From Pseudovibrio sp. Ad37 (GTDB lineage Bacteria; Pseudomonadota; Alphaproteobacteria; Rhizobiales; Stappiaceae), in the NCBI RefSeq assembly GCF_001623075.1, contig NZ_LMCF01000218.1, forward strand, positions 167,210-231,209: a stretch of DNA of 64,000 nt, written 5' to 3'. Below, in pieces: positions 29,276 through 38,833 of the stretch. Made by a program: the position numbers and the translations under genes. The notes beneath the pieces are model-generated. The model did no database searches and had not been told where the DNA came from. It worked only from the letters and a program-made list of their open reading frames with translations. How positions within the stretch are numbered: the first letter of the stretch is position 1; each line of letters opens with the position of its first letter.

Positions 29276-29740
29276 TCACTTGCCTTCAAGCCGATCCAAA
29301 ATCTGGGAGATCTTGGTACCCATCCGACCACCCGGCACCACAGAACGAGCGCCTTCCAAGTCCTCGGCACTGTCTTCACCCACCTTGATGATCATCGCCA
29401 TTCCAAAACGGCCATGAATACCGCAGGTCACACCATAAATTCCCGGTGTATCAAAGGTAACATTCCGATCAGCAGACATCTTGCTGAACTTGAATTTCGG
29501 CCCGCCATCCGGCGTCATCTTCTTGATCGAAATAACCGTGTGGTTTCCATCAAAATTATCAAACTTCACAGTAGCGCCCAACGGCACCTCAAGCAGATCA
29601 GGCTCAAAGCGGAACATATGAGACGGTGTGTTCGCACTGGCATCAGTCACCTGATTAACGGAATACGTCTTGCCCTCCCCAGCAAGAGCACCACCCGCCA
29701 TCAATACACTCACAAGAAGGGTTGAGAGAATTCTTTTCAT
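29276..29740 (-). CDS. Pseudoazurin (type-1 blue copper protein)
   Basis: A 154-aa periplasmic cupredoxin. Signal peptide MKRILSTLLVSVLMAGGALA, mature start GEGKTY. The copper ligands are complete: His67 (GNHTV), Cys106, His109 and Met114 (TCGIHGRFGM), with exactly the pseudoazurin spacing C-x2-H-x4-M. Pseudoazurins carry electrons to nitrite or nitrous-oxide reductases or to peroxidases; no denitrification gene lies nearby, so the partner is unknown. The mature part is slightly longer than classical pseudoazurin at the C-terminus. Confidence 0.92.
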   Translation of the reverse strand: MKRILSTLLVSVLMAGGALAGEGKTYSVNQVTDASANTPSHMFRFEPDLLEVPLGATVKFDNFDGNHTVISIKKMTPDGGPKFKFSKMSADRNVTFDTPGIYGVTCGIHGRFGMAMIIKVGEDSAEDLEGARSVVPGGRMGTKISQILDRLEGK

Positions 29741-29989
29741 CGAGAAACGTCCACCTGCAATTCGGAATTATTATCAACAATGCGTCCGTAACTGGCAGTC
29801 TGCATTGATCTAACGCAGCTTATTTCTGAAATGAATAATTTAGGCGATGACCTCGGCAAGCGAAAAGCATTTCAATCCCTAACGCAAGCGACTGAACTGC
29901 CCCCTCAGCCAAACACGCGAGGATAGACAAGCAAACCATTGCTACCGATACTCTGGAAAATCTTGGTATCTCAAGCAGGACAATCCACC

Positions 29990-31906
29990 ATGAAAGTGAA
30001 GGAAAGAGTTCCCCTCATACCACGCCAGACATTCTTCGATCCAATTGAGCGTCGCCTGGTTAAAATCAGCCCCTGTGGTCAATGGATCGCATTTCATGCC
30101 CCCATCAACAGCGTACACAATCTCTGGCTCGCCAACATCGAAGACCCGCAGACAGCCCGCCCTCTCACAAGCTTCACAGACCGCCATCTTGGTCTCACGC
30201 TCGAGTGGGCGTTTGATGGCCAGCACATTCTGTTTTCTCGGGATCAGTCAGGCGATGAGAACTTCTGTATCATGAGCGTCTCTATTCATGGCACAGATGC
30301 CAAATGTCTGACGCCAGAGGTCGGAGCTAAAGCCTATCTTCAGGAGATTTCGAAAAATCACCCCAATGAAATCTTGATCGCCCATAATGAAAGGTCTGAA
30401 AAGCATTTCGACCTCTACAGGGTTTCTCTTTCTACTGGAGCCAGCCAGCTCATTGAACAGAACGACCAATTTGCAGGCTTCTTTACGGACAGCAACTTCA
30501 ACGTCCGCCTCGCTCGCCGCTACACCGACAACGGCGAGATTGAATATCTTCATAGACCGAGCAGCAAAGACTGGCAGCGTTACGCCCTCATTCCCTTTGA
30601 AGACAGTTTGACCACCAGACCTGTTGAGTTCAGCGAAGATGGACAAACCCTGTTCTGGATCGACAGCCGCGGACGAGACAAAGCCGCAGCACTAGCAGAA
30701 AATACTCAAACACGAGCCATTGCCATTCTGGCACAGGACTCGCAGGCAGACATCAACAATCTGTTGCTCACCCCGCACACACAACGTCCTTTGGCAGCTA
30801 AGGCCACATTTGTCCGTACCAATTGGAAGGGTATAGACCCTCAGTTTGCCTCTGTTCTCTCCGCTTTCAAAGAACTCTTTGCTGGAGACATAGAAATCAG
30901 CAGCCTTTCAGAAAATGCTGAGAAACTCATTCTGACTCATGTGCAGGACAACCAACCCGTTGAATTCTACTGCTATGACAGATCAACCGGAAAAAGCACC
31001 TTCCTGTTTGTCACTCAACCCAAATTACAAGACTTACCGCTAGTCAGAATGTCACCCGCAATCGTCAAAGCAAGAGATGGGCTAGACCTTGTCTGCTACC
31101 TGTCACGACCAATCAAAGCAGAAGGGCCTCATCCCATGGTGCTGTTGGTACATGGCGGGCCTTGGATGAGAGATTCATGGGGGATACACCCAACACACCA
31201 ATGGTTGGTAAACCGAGGCTATGCCGTTCTATCCGTCAACTTCAGAGGCTCTTCCGGCTTTGGCAAGGCATTCGTAAATGCTGCAAGCAACGAGTGGGGT
31301 GGAAAGATGCAAACTGACCTTCTGGATGCTGTCGATTGGGCCATTGATGAAGGAATAGCCGATCCCAACCGCATCGCCATCATGGGTGGTAGCTATGGCG
31401 GTTTTGCAGCACTCACTGGCCTGACTCAAACCCCGAAGAAGTTTGCCTGTGCAATTGATCTGGTTGGAATATCAAACCTGCTCAGTTTTCTGGGCACCAT
31501 CCCTGAATACTGGAAAACGTGGAAGTCCCTCTACAGAACACGTCTTGGCGACTACACAACTGAAGAAGGTTGCGCCTTCCTGAAGGAACGCTCACCTCTC
31601 ACCCATGTCGGGAAGATCGAAAAACCGTTGTTGATCGTTCAGGGTGGCAAAGACATACGCGTCAAGCCACCAGAGTCAGAGCAAATTGTCTCCGCCATGC
31701 AAGATCACGACATCCCAGTCACCTACGGCCTTTTCCCGGACGAAGGCCACGGCATTCAGAAAATGCACAACCGTCGAGCCTATCATGCCATGGTAGAACT
31801 GTTTCTCGCCAAACATCTGGGTGGCCAGCAGGAGGCAGTCGGAAACGACCTGGAAGGCTCATCCCTCCAGATTCTCGCAGGTCGTGATCTCATCGATGGT
31901 CTGTAA
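29990..31906 (+). CDS. S9-family (prolyl oligopeptidase) serine peptidase
   Basis: A 638-aa peptidase of the acylaminoacyl-/prolyl-oligopeptidase class. The N-terminal two-thirds is a beta-propeller (repeats such as GQWIAFHAP, GQHILFSRDQSGDEN, GQTLFWIDSRG); the C-terminal alpha/beta-hydrolase has the triad Ser468 (GGSYGGF), Asp555 (QGGKDIRVKP) and His587 (DEGHGIQK). No signal peptide, so it is cytoplasmic. ATG at 29990 follows AGGA; the in-frame TTG upstream is less likely. Probably degrades small peptides. Convergent with the HAD gene, with 17 bp between. Confidence 0.92.
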   Translation: MKVKERVPLIPRQTFFDPIERRLVKISPCGQWIAFHAPINSVHNLWLANIEDPQTARPLTSFTDRHLGLTLEWAFDGQHILFSRDQSGDENFCIMSVSIHGTDAKCLTPEVGAKAYLQEISKNHPNEILIAHNERSEKHFDLYRVSLSTGASQLIEQNDQFAGFFTDSNFNVRLARRYTDNGEIEYLHRPSSKDWQRYALIPFEDSLTTRPVEFSEDGQTLFWIDSRGRDKAAALAENTQTRAIAILAQDSQADINNLLLTPHTQRPLAAKATFVRTNWKGIDPQFASVLSAFKELFAGDIEISSLSENAEKLILTHVQDNQPVEFYCYDRSTGKSTFLFVTQPKLQDLPLVRMSPAIVKARDGLDLVCYLSRPIKAEGPHPMVLLVHGGPWMRDSWGIHPTHQWLVNRGYAVLSVNFRGSSGFGKAFVNAASNEWGGKMQTDLLDAVDWAIDEGIADPNRIAIMGGSYGGFAALTGLTQTPKKFACAIDLVGISNLLSFLGTIPEYWKTWKSLYRTRLGDYTTEEGCAFLKERSPLTHVGKIEKPLLIVQGGKDIRVKPPESEQIVSAMQDHDIPVTYGLFPDEGHGIQKMHNRRAYHAMVELFLAKHLGGQQEAVGNDLEGSSLQILAGRDLIDGL

Positions 31907-31923
31907 CCATCGCTCATAATCCG

Positions 31924-32565
31924 TTACTTCAGCGCCTCAGCGACAGCACCCGTAAGGCTGGTGGCGACTGGGGCGCCTGTGGCGACGAGGCGGTTGTGGG
32001 AGTACATGCCGGTTGAAACCAGAACAGCAGAAGCTCCAAGACCGTTGGCCGCATCAAAATCATCAATGCTGTCACCAATCACGCAGACGCTGGAAGGCTC
32101 CACACCCAGCTCATCAAAGTGCGCTTTGAGTGCATCGATTTTGAAATGCTTCTTCAAATCCCGTGCGCCATCAACGCGGGTAAAATGCTCGTAGATACCA
32201 TTGTGCCGAACAAGCGAGACCAGCTCCTCATGGGGAGCCATGGACAAGATCGACTGGCTCTTACCAGCACCGCTTATAGCCTCAAGAGCATGAAACGCAT
32301 CAGGTGCCAGTGGCAAATCATACATCGCAGGCTCGTAGACTTTGCTGAAGTCACTGTAGAAGCTGGCAAGCTCGCTTTCAGTAGCGGCACGCCCCATCAG
32401 CGACTTGATATAATCCGCAAAAGGACGGGTATGATGCTGGCGAACATCCTCAAACGTCACACCGCTCAATCCAGCCTTTGCAAAATAGTCGATACCATAT
32501 TGCGCAGTGATTTCGAAATCATCCAGTAGGGTACCGTTCCAGTCCCAAACAATGTGCTTTGTCAT
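31924..32565 (-). CDS. HAD-superfamily hydrolase (phosphoglycolate phosphatase-like)
   Basis: A 213-aa HAD hydrolase, subfamily IA. Motif I reads WDWNGTLLDD: the nucleophile Asp8 is present but the second Asp of DxDGT is Asn10, a variant seen in some HAD lineages. The cap is helical; motif II is SILSMAPHEE, and the metal site is VIGDSIDDFDAANGLGA. The substrate is unknown; the Asn substitution may lower phosphatase activity. Separated from the dps gene by 183 bp. Confidence 0.85.
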   Translation of the reverse strand: MTKHIVWDWNGTLLDDFEITAQYGIDYFAKAGLSGVTFEDVRQHHTRPFADYIKSLMGRAATESELASFYSDFSKVYEPAMYDLPLAPDAFHALEAISGAGKSQSILSMAPHEELVSLVRHNGIYEHFTRVDGARDLKKHFKIDALKAHFDELGVEPSSVCVIGDSIDDFDAANGLGASAVLVSTGMYSHNRLVATGAPVATSLTGAVAEALK

Positions 32566-32748
32566 GCAACGCCAATTACTACTACAAATTCCACTATAGC
32601 TGATCAGATGCGGCTGCTATCAGTACGCACTCAAGCTGATGAGAGCACTATATGATTTATCCAAAGCAGGCCAGCGCGAAAGAACACAATCTTTGCCCGA
32701 TCAGTTTCCAGGCGTCACCATTCAGTCCCTCCGAGAAGCAAACCGCAC

Positions 32749-33234
32749 TTACTTTTCAAGATGAGCTCTGAGGAACCAGGCCATTTTCTCATGTTTGATA
32801 ATGAGGTCTTCCATCAAACTGACAGTCCCCACATCATGCTCATATTCTTCAACACTGTCGTGATTAATCCGCAGCTCTCGAACAACGGACTCATGATCAG
32901 CCAGCAAACCAGCAATCATACCCATTTGATCTGGAAGAGCTACTTCGGAAGGCATTTCTTTAAGCCGTGTATGCTCATGACAATCATGCAGAGATCTCAA
33001 AGCGTTGCAATCCAGAGCCCGGACACGCTCAGCAATATCATCAACAAAATCAACAAGCGCATGATATTGCTCATCGAGCAGTTCATGCAGACTAATGAAG
33101 TTGGGACCTTTCAGATTCCAGTGACAGCTCCACGTTTTCATCAGTAACACAAATTCATCTGCGAGCAGATTGTTCAAATGCTTCGCGGTCTGTTCCCGTG
33201 CCTGTTTTGAGAGTCCAATTGATGTTGGGGCCAT
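32749..33234 (-). CDS. dps: Dps family ferritin-like DNA-protection protein
   Basis: A 161-aa four-helix-bundle protein. The ferroxidase residues are in WSCHWNLKGPNFISLHELLD and EQYHALVDFVDDIAERVRAL; the C-terminal helix is LMEDLIIKHEKMAWFLRAHL. Dps dodecamers store iron using H2O2 and shield DNA in starvation. The frame is open 57 codons upstream, but MAPTSIGLSKQAR at 33234 follows GAGGAAAAAC and matches family length. Single gene with its own promoter region. Confidence 0.93.
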   Translation of the reverse strand: MAPTSIGLSKQAREQTAKHLNNLLADEFVLLMKTWSCHWNLKGPNFISLHELLDEQYHALVDFVDDIAERVRALDCNALRSLHDCHEHTRLKEMPSEVALPDQMGMIAGLLADHESVVRELRINHDSVEEYEHDVGTVSLMEDLIIKHEKMAWFLRAHLEK

Positions 33235-33426
33235 GTGTTTTTCCTCACAGTTACATCGGCCTTTTTGAAAGGCGGGTGTAAGGTAATCGATGACCTTTAG
33301 GTAACGTTTAGTTCTAACGCTAAAATCTTGCGCACTTAGCAAATCAGCTTGAGCAGTAAACGTGACAGTCAAAGAATGCCCGCCAAACCAAGGCTCAGCA
33401 GGCATCCATCATCAATCAAATCTGCC

Positions 33427-36267
33427 CTAGTTCTTCTTTCGATGGGTCCGCGTGCCTGGTCGCCCGCCTGAACTGCGCCCTGACGAAGTCCGGCGCGGTT
33501 TCTTCTCGCCGGTTGCACCAGCTGGTGTCGGCAGGTCTGTTCCCGGCCCCATCTCACCCAGCCGTGGCTTATGCACCTTGCTGCCAGCATCAGCTTTATC
33601 CGCCTCTGCCTTTGGCAAATTGCCAGCGGCACCATATTTCTTCTTCCCACCAAACCCGCCGGTTTGCTGCGCAACAGAAGTTTGTCGTGCCATGGGGTCA
33701 TCGGCAATTGCAAGCTCGGTCTCTTGCAGGCGCTTGATCTCATCGCGCAACCGCGCCGCTATCTCAAAATCAAGATCAGCTGCAGCTTCACGCATTTTCT
33801 TCTCAAGATCTTCAATATGGCCTTTAAGGTTGTGACCAATCGTGGCCCCTTCCTCGGCAAAGCCAGCATCGACAGAAACATGATCCTGCTCGTAAACGCT
33901 CTCCATGATATCGCCGATAGAGCGCTTCACACTCTCTGGCGTAATGCCATGCTCTTCGTTGTATTCTTCCTGCTTCGCCCGGCGACGGTTGGTCTCCGCA
34001 ATAGCCCGCTCCATAGAGCCAGTCATTCTGTCAGCATAAAGAATGACCTTACCATCTACGTTACGCGCAGCACGACCGATGGTCTGGATCAACGAGGTTT
34101 CAGAACGCAGGAACCCTTCCTTATCAGCATCCAAAATAGCCACCAAAGCACATTCAGGAATGTCCAGCCCCTCACGCAACAGGTTGATCCCGATCAGTAC
34201 ATCAAACGCTCCAAGGCGCAAATCACGCAGGATTTCAATCCGCTCCAGCGTATCAATATCAGAGTGCATGTACCGCACCCGCACACCATTCTCGTGCAGA
34301 TACTCGGTCAGATCCTCCGCCATGCGCTTGGTCAATGTTGTCACCAGCGTACGGAAGCCCTTGGCCGCCTTCTCCCGCACTTCGCCCAGCAGATCATCCA
34401 CCTGCGTCTTGGCAGGCCGGATCTCGATATCAGGATCAGTCAGGCCGGTGGGACGGATAACCTGCTCGGCAAACACACCGCCGCTCTCATCCATCTCCCA
34501 GTTGCCCGGCGTGGCTGAAACCGCAACTGTCTGAGGCCGCATCGCGTCCCACTCTTCAAAACGCAAAGGCCGGTTGTCCATGCAGGACGGCAAACGGAAG
34601 CCGTACTCCGCCAGCGTCGCCTTACGCCTAAAGTCACCTCGGTACATCGCGCCAATCTGCGGCACGGTCACATGGCTCTCATCAATAAACACAAGCGCAT
34701 TGTCAGGCAGGTATTCAAACAGCGTTGGTGGCGGTTCACCCGGTGCACGGCCAGTCAGATAACGGGAGTAGTTCTCGATGCCCGCACAGGCACCCGTTGC
34801 CTCCATCATCTCCAGATCAAACGTACACCTCTGATCCAGCCGCTGCGCTTCCAGCAAGCGGCCATGGTCATTCAGCTCCTGAAGGCGTTGCTTGAGTTCT
34901 GCCTTGATAGACTTGGTGGCTTGGTTCAGCGTCGGCTTTGGCGTCACATAGTGCGAATTCGCGTAGATTTTCACCAGCTGAAGCTCACCGGACTTCTTAC
35001 CTGTCAGAGGATCAAACTCGGTGATGCTTTCAATCTCATCGCCCCAAAGGGAAATACGCCAGGCCCGGTCTTCATAGTGCGCCGGGAACACTTCAATCGT
35101 ATCCCCCCGCACACGGAACGTCCCACGCTGGAAAGCTGCATCATTGCGCTTATATTGCAGCGCAACCAGATCGGCGAGCAGCTGGCGTTGCTCAATCTTC
35201 TCACCAACCTCCAGCTGGAAGGTCATGGCCGTATAGGTCTCAACCGAACCAATACCGTAGATACAGGAGACCGAAGCCACGATGATCACATCATCACGTT
35301 CCAGCAGCGAGCGGGTTGCAGAGTGGCGCATCCGGTCAATCTGCTCATTGATTGAGCTTTCTTTCTCAATGAAGGTATCCGTCCGCGCCACATAGGCTTC
35401 GGGCTGGTAGTAATCATAGTAGGAAACAAAATACTCAACCGCATTGTTCGGAAAGAAGCTTTTGAACTCCCCATACAGCTGCGCCGCCAGCGTCTTGTTG
35501 GGCGCAAGTATCAGCGCCGGGCGCTGTGTCTGCGCAATCAACTGCGCCATGGTGAAGGTCTTACCAGAACCCGTAACACCCAGCAGAACCTGCGTATTAT
35601 CTCCATCCGCAAGACCGGCCTTCAGGTCCGCAATCGCCGTCGGCTGGTCTCCTTTGGGCTCAAATTCGGATTCTAGAACAATGGGAACCCCACCCTCAGA
35701 CTTTGACGGACGCTCCGGTCGGTGCGGAACCCAGGCATCCTCCCCGGATTCATCAGAGCGGCCTTGCTCAATCAGCCGTGCCAGCGCCTGTACAGTCGCT
35801 GTCGCTCCGGTGATCGTGTCTTCCTTGGCCTTCTTCTTCTTTTTCTTCGTCTCTTTGACGTGACTATCAAGAAGCTTCTCAGCATCTTCCAGCGAGATAT
35901 CCAGCCCCGCTACCGGGTTCAAACCACCCTTGGCCCGCTCACGCGGATCACTCGTGGCCCCCATGGACGTGCCCCGCGCAGACTTGGCAGGTGCTTTCTT
36001 CGCCTTGGCAGCAGGCTTTTTGGCCGCTGACTTCGCAGCAGCTTTCTTCTTCGGAGCAGCCTTTTCTTCGCTCGGCTGCTCTGCTTCCTTGCGAGCCTTC
36101 AGACCGGAAAGATCTTCATCAGCAATCTGGTCCGCCCAGTCAGAAACGGAACCTGACAACGGACTGCCGGAAAGTGCAGGCTGCGGAGCTTCCCCAAAGC
36201 CAGAGGAGGACCCCTCAGCTTCAGGCAATGAAGAAGAACTGGAAGATTTTGTAGGGCGCTTAGTCAT
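33427..36267 (-). CDS. uvrB: Excinuclease ABC subunit B with H1-like N-terminal extension
   Basis: DNA-damage-recognition helicase subunit of nucleotide excision repair. The 946-aa protein is far longer than E. coli UvrB (673). The core begins near residue 195 ([20 protein letters not shown]), has Walker A GVTGSGKT (230-237), the beta-hairpin [20 protein letters not shown], helicase motifs, and the UVR motif [13 protein letters not shown] near the end, then an added ~85-residue basic tail. Residues 1-190 are low complexity: a Ser run, a Lys/Ala-rich histone-H1-like tract (about 70-97) and a Lys run at 141-146. I start at ATG 36267 because a LexA box (36307-36321) would otherwise lie inside the gene; an alternative start is 36324. 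Confidence 0.95.
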   Translation of the reverse strand: MTKRPTKSSSSSSLPEAEGSSSGFGEAPQPALSGSPLSGSVSDWADQIADEDLSGLKARKEAEQPSEEKAAPKKKAAAKSAAKKPAAKAKKAPAKSARGTSMGATSDPRERAKGGLNPVAGLDISLEDAEKLLDSHVKETKKKKKKAKEDTITGATATVQALARLIEQGRSDESGEDAWVPHRPERPSKSEGGVPIVLESEFEPKGDQPTAIADLKAGLADGDNTQVLLGVTGSGKTFTMAQLIAQTQRPALILAPNKTLAAQLYGEFKSFFPNNAVEYFVSYYDYYQPEAYVARTDTFIEKESSINEQIDRMRHSATRSLLERDDVIIVASVSCIYGIGSVETYTAMTFQLEVGEKIEQRQLLADLVALQYKRNDAAFQRGTFRVRGDTIEVFPAHYEDRAWRISLWGDEIESITEFDPLTGKKSGELQLVKIYANSHYVTPKPTLNQATKSIKAELKQRLQELNDHGRLLEAQRLDQRCTFDLEMMEATGACAGIENYSRYLTGRAPGEPPPTLFEYLPDNALVFIDESHVTVPQIGAMYRGDFRRKATLAEYGFRLPSCMDNRPLRFEEWDAMRPQTVAVSATPGNWEMDESGGVFAEQVIRPTGLTDPDIEIRPAKTQVDDLLGEVREKAAKGFRTLVTTLTKRMAEDLTEYLHENGVRVRYMHSDIDTLERIEILRDLRLGAFDVLIGINLLREGLDIPECALVAILDADKEGFLRSETSLIQTIGRAARNVDGKVILYADRMTGSMERAIAETNRRRAKQEEYNEEHGITPESVKRSIGDIMESVYEQDHVSVDAGFAEEGATIGHNLKGHIEDLEKKMREAAADLDFEIAARLRDEIKRLQETELAIADDPMARQTSVAQQTGGFGGKKKYGAAGNLPKAEADKADAGSKVHKPRLGEMGPGTDLPTPAGATGEKKPRRTSSGRSSGGRPGTRTHRKKN

Positions 36268-36306
36268 GGGTGCACTATGCCGTGAGTCATTTGGAAAAGA
36301 AAGTAT

Positions 36307-36321
36307 GTTCTTAGTTCGTTC
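36307..36321 (-). promoter_or_regulatory. LexA (SOS) box upstream of uvrB
   Basis: GTTC-TTAGTTC-GTTC fits the alphaproteobacterial LexA consensus GTTC-N7-GTTC exactly. It is 40 bp upstream of the chosen uvrB start, the expected place for SOS repression. Confidence 0.75.
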
Positions 36322-36542
36322 CATCACTCTCGTGTAATCATCCTCTTAATTTCTCAGCAAAGATTTGAAAGAACCCGTTGCCTTCTCTTAACCAGACTGA
36401 CCGCATTGAATTGAGTGATGCCTGAGGTTGCCGCAGACTGCACCACAACAGCCAGAGCGTGTTCCATTCAATGAAACCAACCGCAAAATCGCTCTCACAC
36501 CAGCTTGACGCTCATTTCTCATACCGAGCAGGATTAATAAGA

Positions 36543-37028
36543 ATGACAAAGCTACATTTCGGAGTTGGTACACTCACCATCATTGCCGCCTCTCTTTTCC
36601 TCACCACAGCGTCCCAAGCCGCGCCTTCCAAAAACGTCAGTGGCGAAGTCCTCGTCCCGCTCAATTTCATCATTGGCCTAAAGGAAGACGGCTCATCAGA
36701 CCCGGCTGTGACAGAGGCCTGCGAGAAAAAGTACGAGTTCGGTATGGGCAAGGAAGTTTTCGTCGAATATCAGATCAGCCCAACCCAAAACAGAGCAGTG
36801 GCACTGGTGGAAAGCACTGAAGTCAGGCTCACCCCTCTCGGCATACCGGAAACCTATTCCTTCACCTCAGACAAGATGCCAGATATCTTGAAAAGCAAAG
36901 GGTTTCTAAGGGTCATCTTTACAATGGAAGACGACTTCGACGATGAAGTGGTGCACATCATCGCAGCTGGAGACCAACCAACAGACAAATGCTTTTTGAG
37001 CACTGAAGCCTTCAAGCTGAGACAGTAA
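36543..37028 (+). CDS. Secreted protein of unknown family (tandem paralog 1)
   Basis: A 161-aa protein with a signal peptide (MTKLHFGVGTLTIIAASLFL, cleavage near SQAAP). The mature part contains ACEKKYEFGMGKEVFVEYQI, then YSFTSDKMPDILKSKGFLRV and ends FKLRQ. Cys60 and Cys150 are 90 residues apart and match a cysteine pair in the next gene (spacing 91), suggesting a conserved disulfide. The ATG at 36543 follows AGGA; earlier in-frame starts lack a site and would bury the signal peptide. I do not recognise the family. The two genes lie 5 bp apart and form an operon. Confidence 0.75.
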   Translation: MTKLHFGVGTLTIIAASLFLTTASQAAPSKNVSGEVLVPLNFIIGLKEDGSSDPAVTEACEKKYEFGMGKEVFVEYQISPTQNRAVALVESTEVRLTPLGIPETYSFTSDKMPDILKSKGFLRVIFTMEDDFDDEVVHIIAAGDQPTDKCFLSTEAFKLRQ

Positions 37029-37033
37029 GGCAA

Positions 37034-37534
37034 ATGCCTTTCCCAGCAATCGCCTGTCACAACAAACCACTTCGCGAAAAAGCGGTGGTGCTGTGCATAG
37101 CTGCTGCAGTCCACTTGGGCTCAGCTGGCATGGCAAATGCACGACTGATCACAGAAGAACTCATGCTACCCATCGCCCACTTTGGAACAGCAGTGAGTGC
37201 CGGGGCAGCCTCCTCAGCAATGACCGACCATTGTCAGGAAATTTATGATGAGTTTCGTGGAACGGCAGTGTTTATCGATTATGAAATCGACACCACCTCA
37301 ACCTACACATTTGTTGAAATCGCTGTTGCCGGTGAAGTCATCAAAATGACAGCCCACCCAATCAAAGCTCACTACAAATTCTTCAGCAACAAACTACCCG
37401 ACCATCTTTCAAGCCTCGGCGCTCAAGCCGTGATCTTTCGCATCAACAGTAAGTTTAAACAACCATCTGTCGAAATCCGCTTCAGCAGCAACAACCGCTA
37501 CGAATGCCACCTCATCGCCTCAGTCCCAAAATAA
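37034..37534 (+). CDS. Secreted protein of unknown family (tandem paralog 2)
   Basis: A 166-aa paralog of the preceding gene. Signal peptide up to about GMANA (residue 36). Matching blocks: HCQEIYDEFRGTAVFIDYEI against ACEKKYEFGMGKEVFVEYQI, and YKFFSNKLPDHLSSLGAQAV against YSFTSDKMPDILKSKGFLRV. Cys67 and Cys158 mirror the cysteines of paralog 1. The ribosome site AAGGCAA overlaps the end of the first gene, so translation is probably coupled. Exported, probably periplasmic, function unknown. The last 35 residues have diverged most. Confidence 0.75.
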   Translation: MPFPAIACHNKPLREKAVVLCIAAAVHLGSAGMANARLITEELMLPIAHFGTAVSAGAASSAMTDHCQEIYDEFRGTAVFIDYEIDTTSTYTFVEIAVAGEVIKMTAHPIKAHYKFFSNKLPDHLSSLGAQAVIFRINSKFKQPSVEIRFSSNNRYECHLIASVPK

Positions 37535-37565
37535 AAAAGGGCCAGAGATCACCATCCCCGGCCCC
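37533..37565 (-). terminator. Rho-independent terminator after FadL-like gene 1
   Basis: GGGCC / GGCCC stem with a 16-nt loop; on the minus strand it runs into six T. It lies between convergent genes. Confidence 0.6.
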
Positions 37566-37588
37566 ATAATTCTCAAAGATACAAAAGC

Positions 37589-38821
37589 TTAGAACGCTAC
37601 GCGGAGTTTAGAGGAAACCGCAAAGTTCCAGGAGGAGTCGTATTCGTAATCGGTGTTAACCTGAGAGTTCACAGCTCCAGTCTTAGCAATGTCATAGCTA
37701 CCTTCACCTGAGGTTTTGAAGATTGCTCGACCACCGAGTGTAAACTTCACGTTCTTCGCGAAGTCATAACTACCACCCAGGCTAAGCGAATATGTATCAG
37801 AGTAAGGGCCTCCGATACCCTTGTCCCAAGTAACACTGCTTCCGAGGCTCAGTTTGTCTGTCAACTGATGACCAATACCAGCTTCAACAATCCAACCATC
37901 AGAATAACCAAGATCACGAACTACTTTTGTTGGTACTGGGCCACCTGGAGAAGCCACATCAACAGCAAGCTCATTAAGTACGCTCCAATCAGTCCACTTA
38001 ACACCGAGGGACGCCAACCATTTAGGAGCGATACCGGTCTGAACCTTCGCTTCAATTGACTGAGGAAGCGTCGCTTCTGCATTTGAACCAAAACTTCCAA
38101 CATTCTGAATGGAAAGCGCGCCATCAAGCTCCACATCAATTGCGGACTCATACGCGATCATCGCACGTAACGCGATCTCTGGTTTTTCGAATGCTGCACC
38201 AATACGAAAGCCGTATTCTCGTTTTGAATCCACATTAATATCTGTATCCAGATCAACAGTACCAATAGGAAGGCCAGTACCAGGATCGATAACAGGAGCC
38301 AGTGTCTTGGACAACTGCTCATAATCAACCGTAACAGAGCGTAGACCACCAAATACACGCACGAAGTTACCCTTGCTCACTTCGTGCTTGTAGCTCAGCA
38401 TTGCATCGAAGCCCAAGGCATCTGCATTTGTTTCACCAATGGCATAACGGCCGTTCCAATCAAATCCAGGTTGCTCGCGGATTAGATAAGGTTGGTTGAG
38501 ACGAGCGTACAGGTCTAGATTTTCCAGCAGCTCTACTTTTACGGCACCAGAAAACACTGCGATGTTCGGTGCAATGTCATCAGCGGATGAGTTAGTTGTG
38601 TCTTCTGGCCGACCAGTCTGGTTTGTCTTCGCATTCTTGAAGTCAACGTTACGGTCTGCATAAGTCGCCTGAGTTTCAACAACGAACTTGCCGTCAGCAA
38701 ACAGCAAATCGTAGTCTGCAATGCCTTCAGTGGACCAACCGCCTGCAAATGCAGCAGCAGGAATCATGGATACCGCGCAGCCCAGAACGGTTGTCTGAGC
38801 CAATGTCTTGAGAACACGCAT
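37589..38821 (-). CDS. FadL/OmpP1-family outer-membrane transport protein 1
   Basis: A 410-aa outer-membrane protein. Signal peptide MRVLKTLAQTTVLGCAVSMI up to AAAFA, then a long series of amphipathic strands ending with the C-terminal Phe of SSKLRVAF. FadL-type landmarks: TLPQSIEAKVQTGIAPKWLA, SLGVKWTDWS and GIGHQLTDKLSLGSSVTWDK. FadL porins move long-chain fatty acids or other hydrophobic compounds inward. It is about 45% alike by eye to the gene at 39432 over the C-terminal half. A GGGGGAGAGGG ribosome site precedes the ATG. A 20-bp palindrome shared with that gene lies 387 bp upstream. Confidence 0.88.
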   Translation of the reverse strand: MRVLKTLAQTTVLGCAVSMIPAAAFAGGWSTEGIADYDLLFADGKFVVETQATYADRNVDFKNAKTNQTGRPEDTTNSSADDIAPNIAVFSGAVKVELLENLDLYARLNQPYLIREQPGFDWNGRYAIGETNADALGFDAMLSYKHEVSKGNFVRVFGGLRSVTVDYEQLSKTLAPVIDPGTGLPIGTVDLDTDINVDSKREYGFRIGAAFEKPEIALRAMIAYESAIDVELDGALSIQNVGSFGSNAEATLPQSIEAKVQTGIAPKWLASLGVKWTDWSVLNELAVDVASPGGPVPTKVVRDLGYSDGWIVEAGIGHQLTDKLSLGSSVTWDKGIGGPYSDTYSLSLGGSYDFAKNVKFTLGGRAIFKTSGEGSYDIAKTGAVNSQVNTDYEYDSSWNFAVSSKLRVAF

Positions 38822-38833
38822 GCCCTCTCCCCC

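Noticed and set aside
31924..31960. Overlap or fusion of the S9 peptidase and HAD genes
   Set aside because: They are convergent with a 17-bp gap; both end in proper stop codons.
33571..34518. 315-codon frame antisense to uvrB
   Set aside because: Shadow of the UvrB core; no recognisable protein features.
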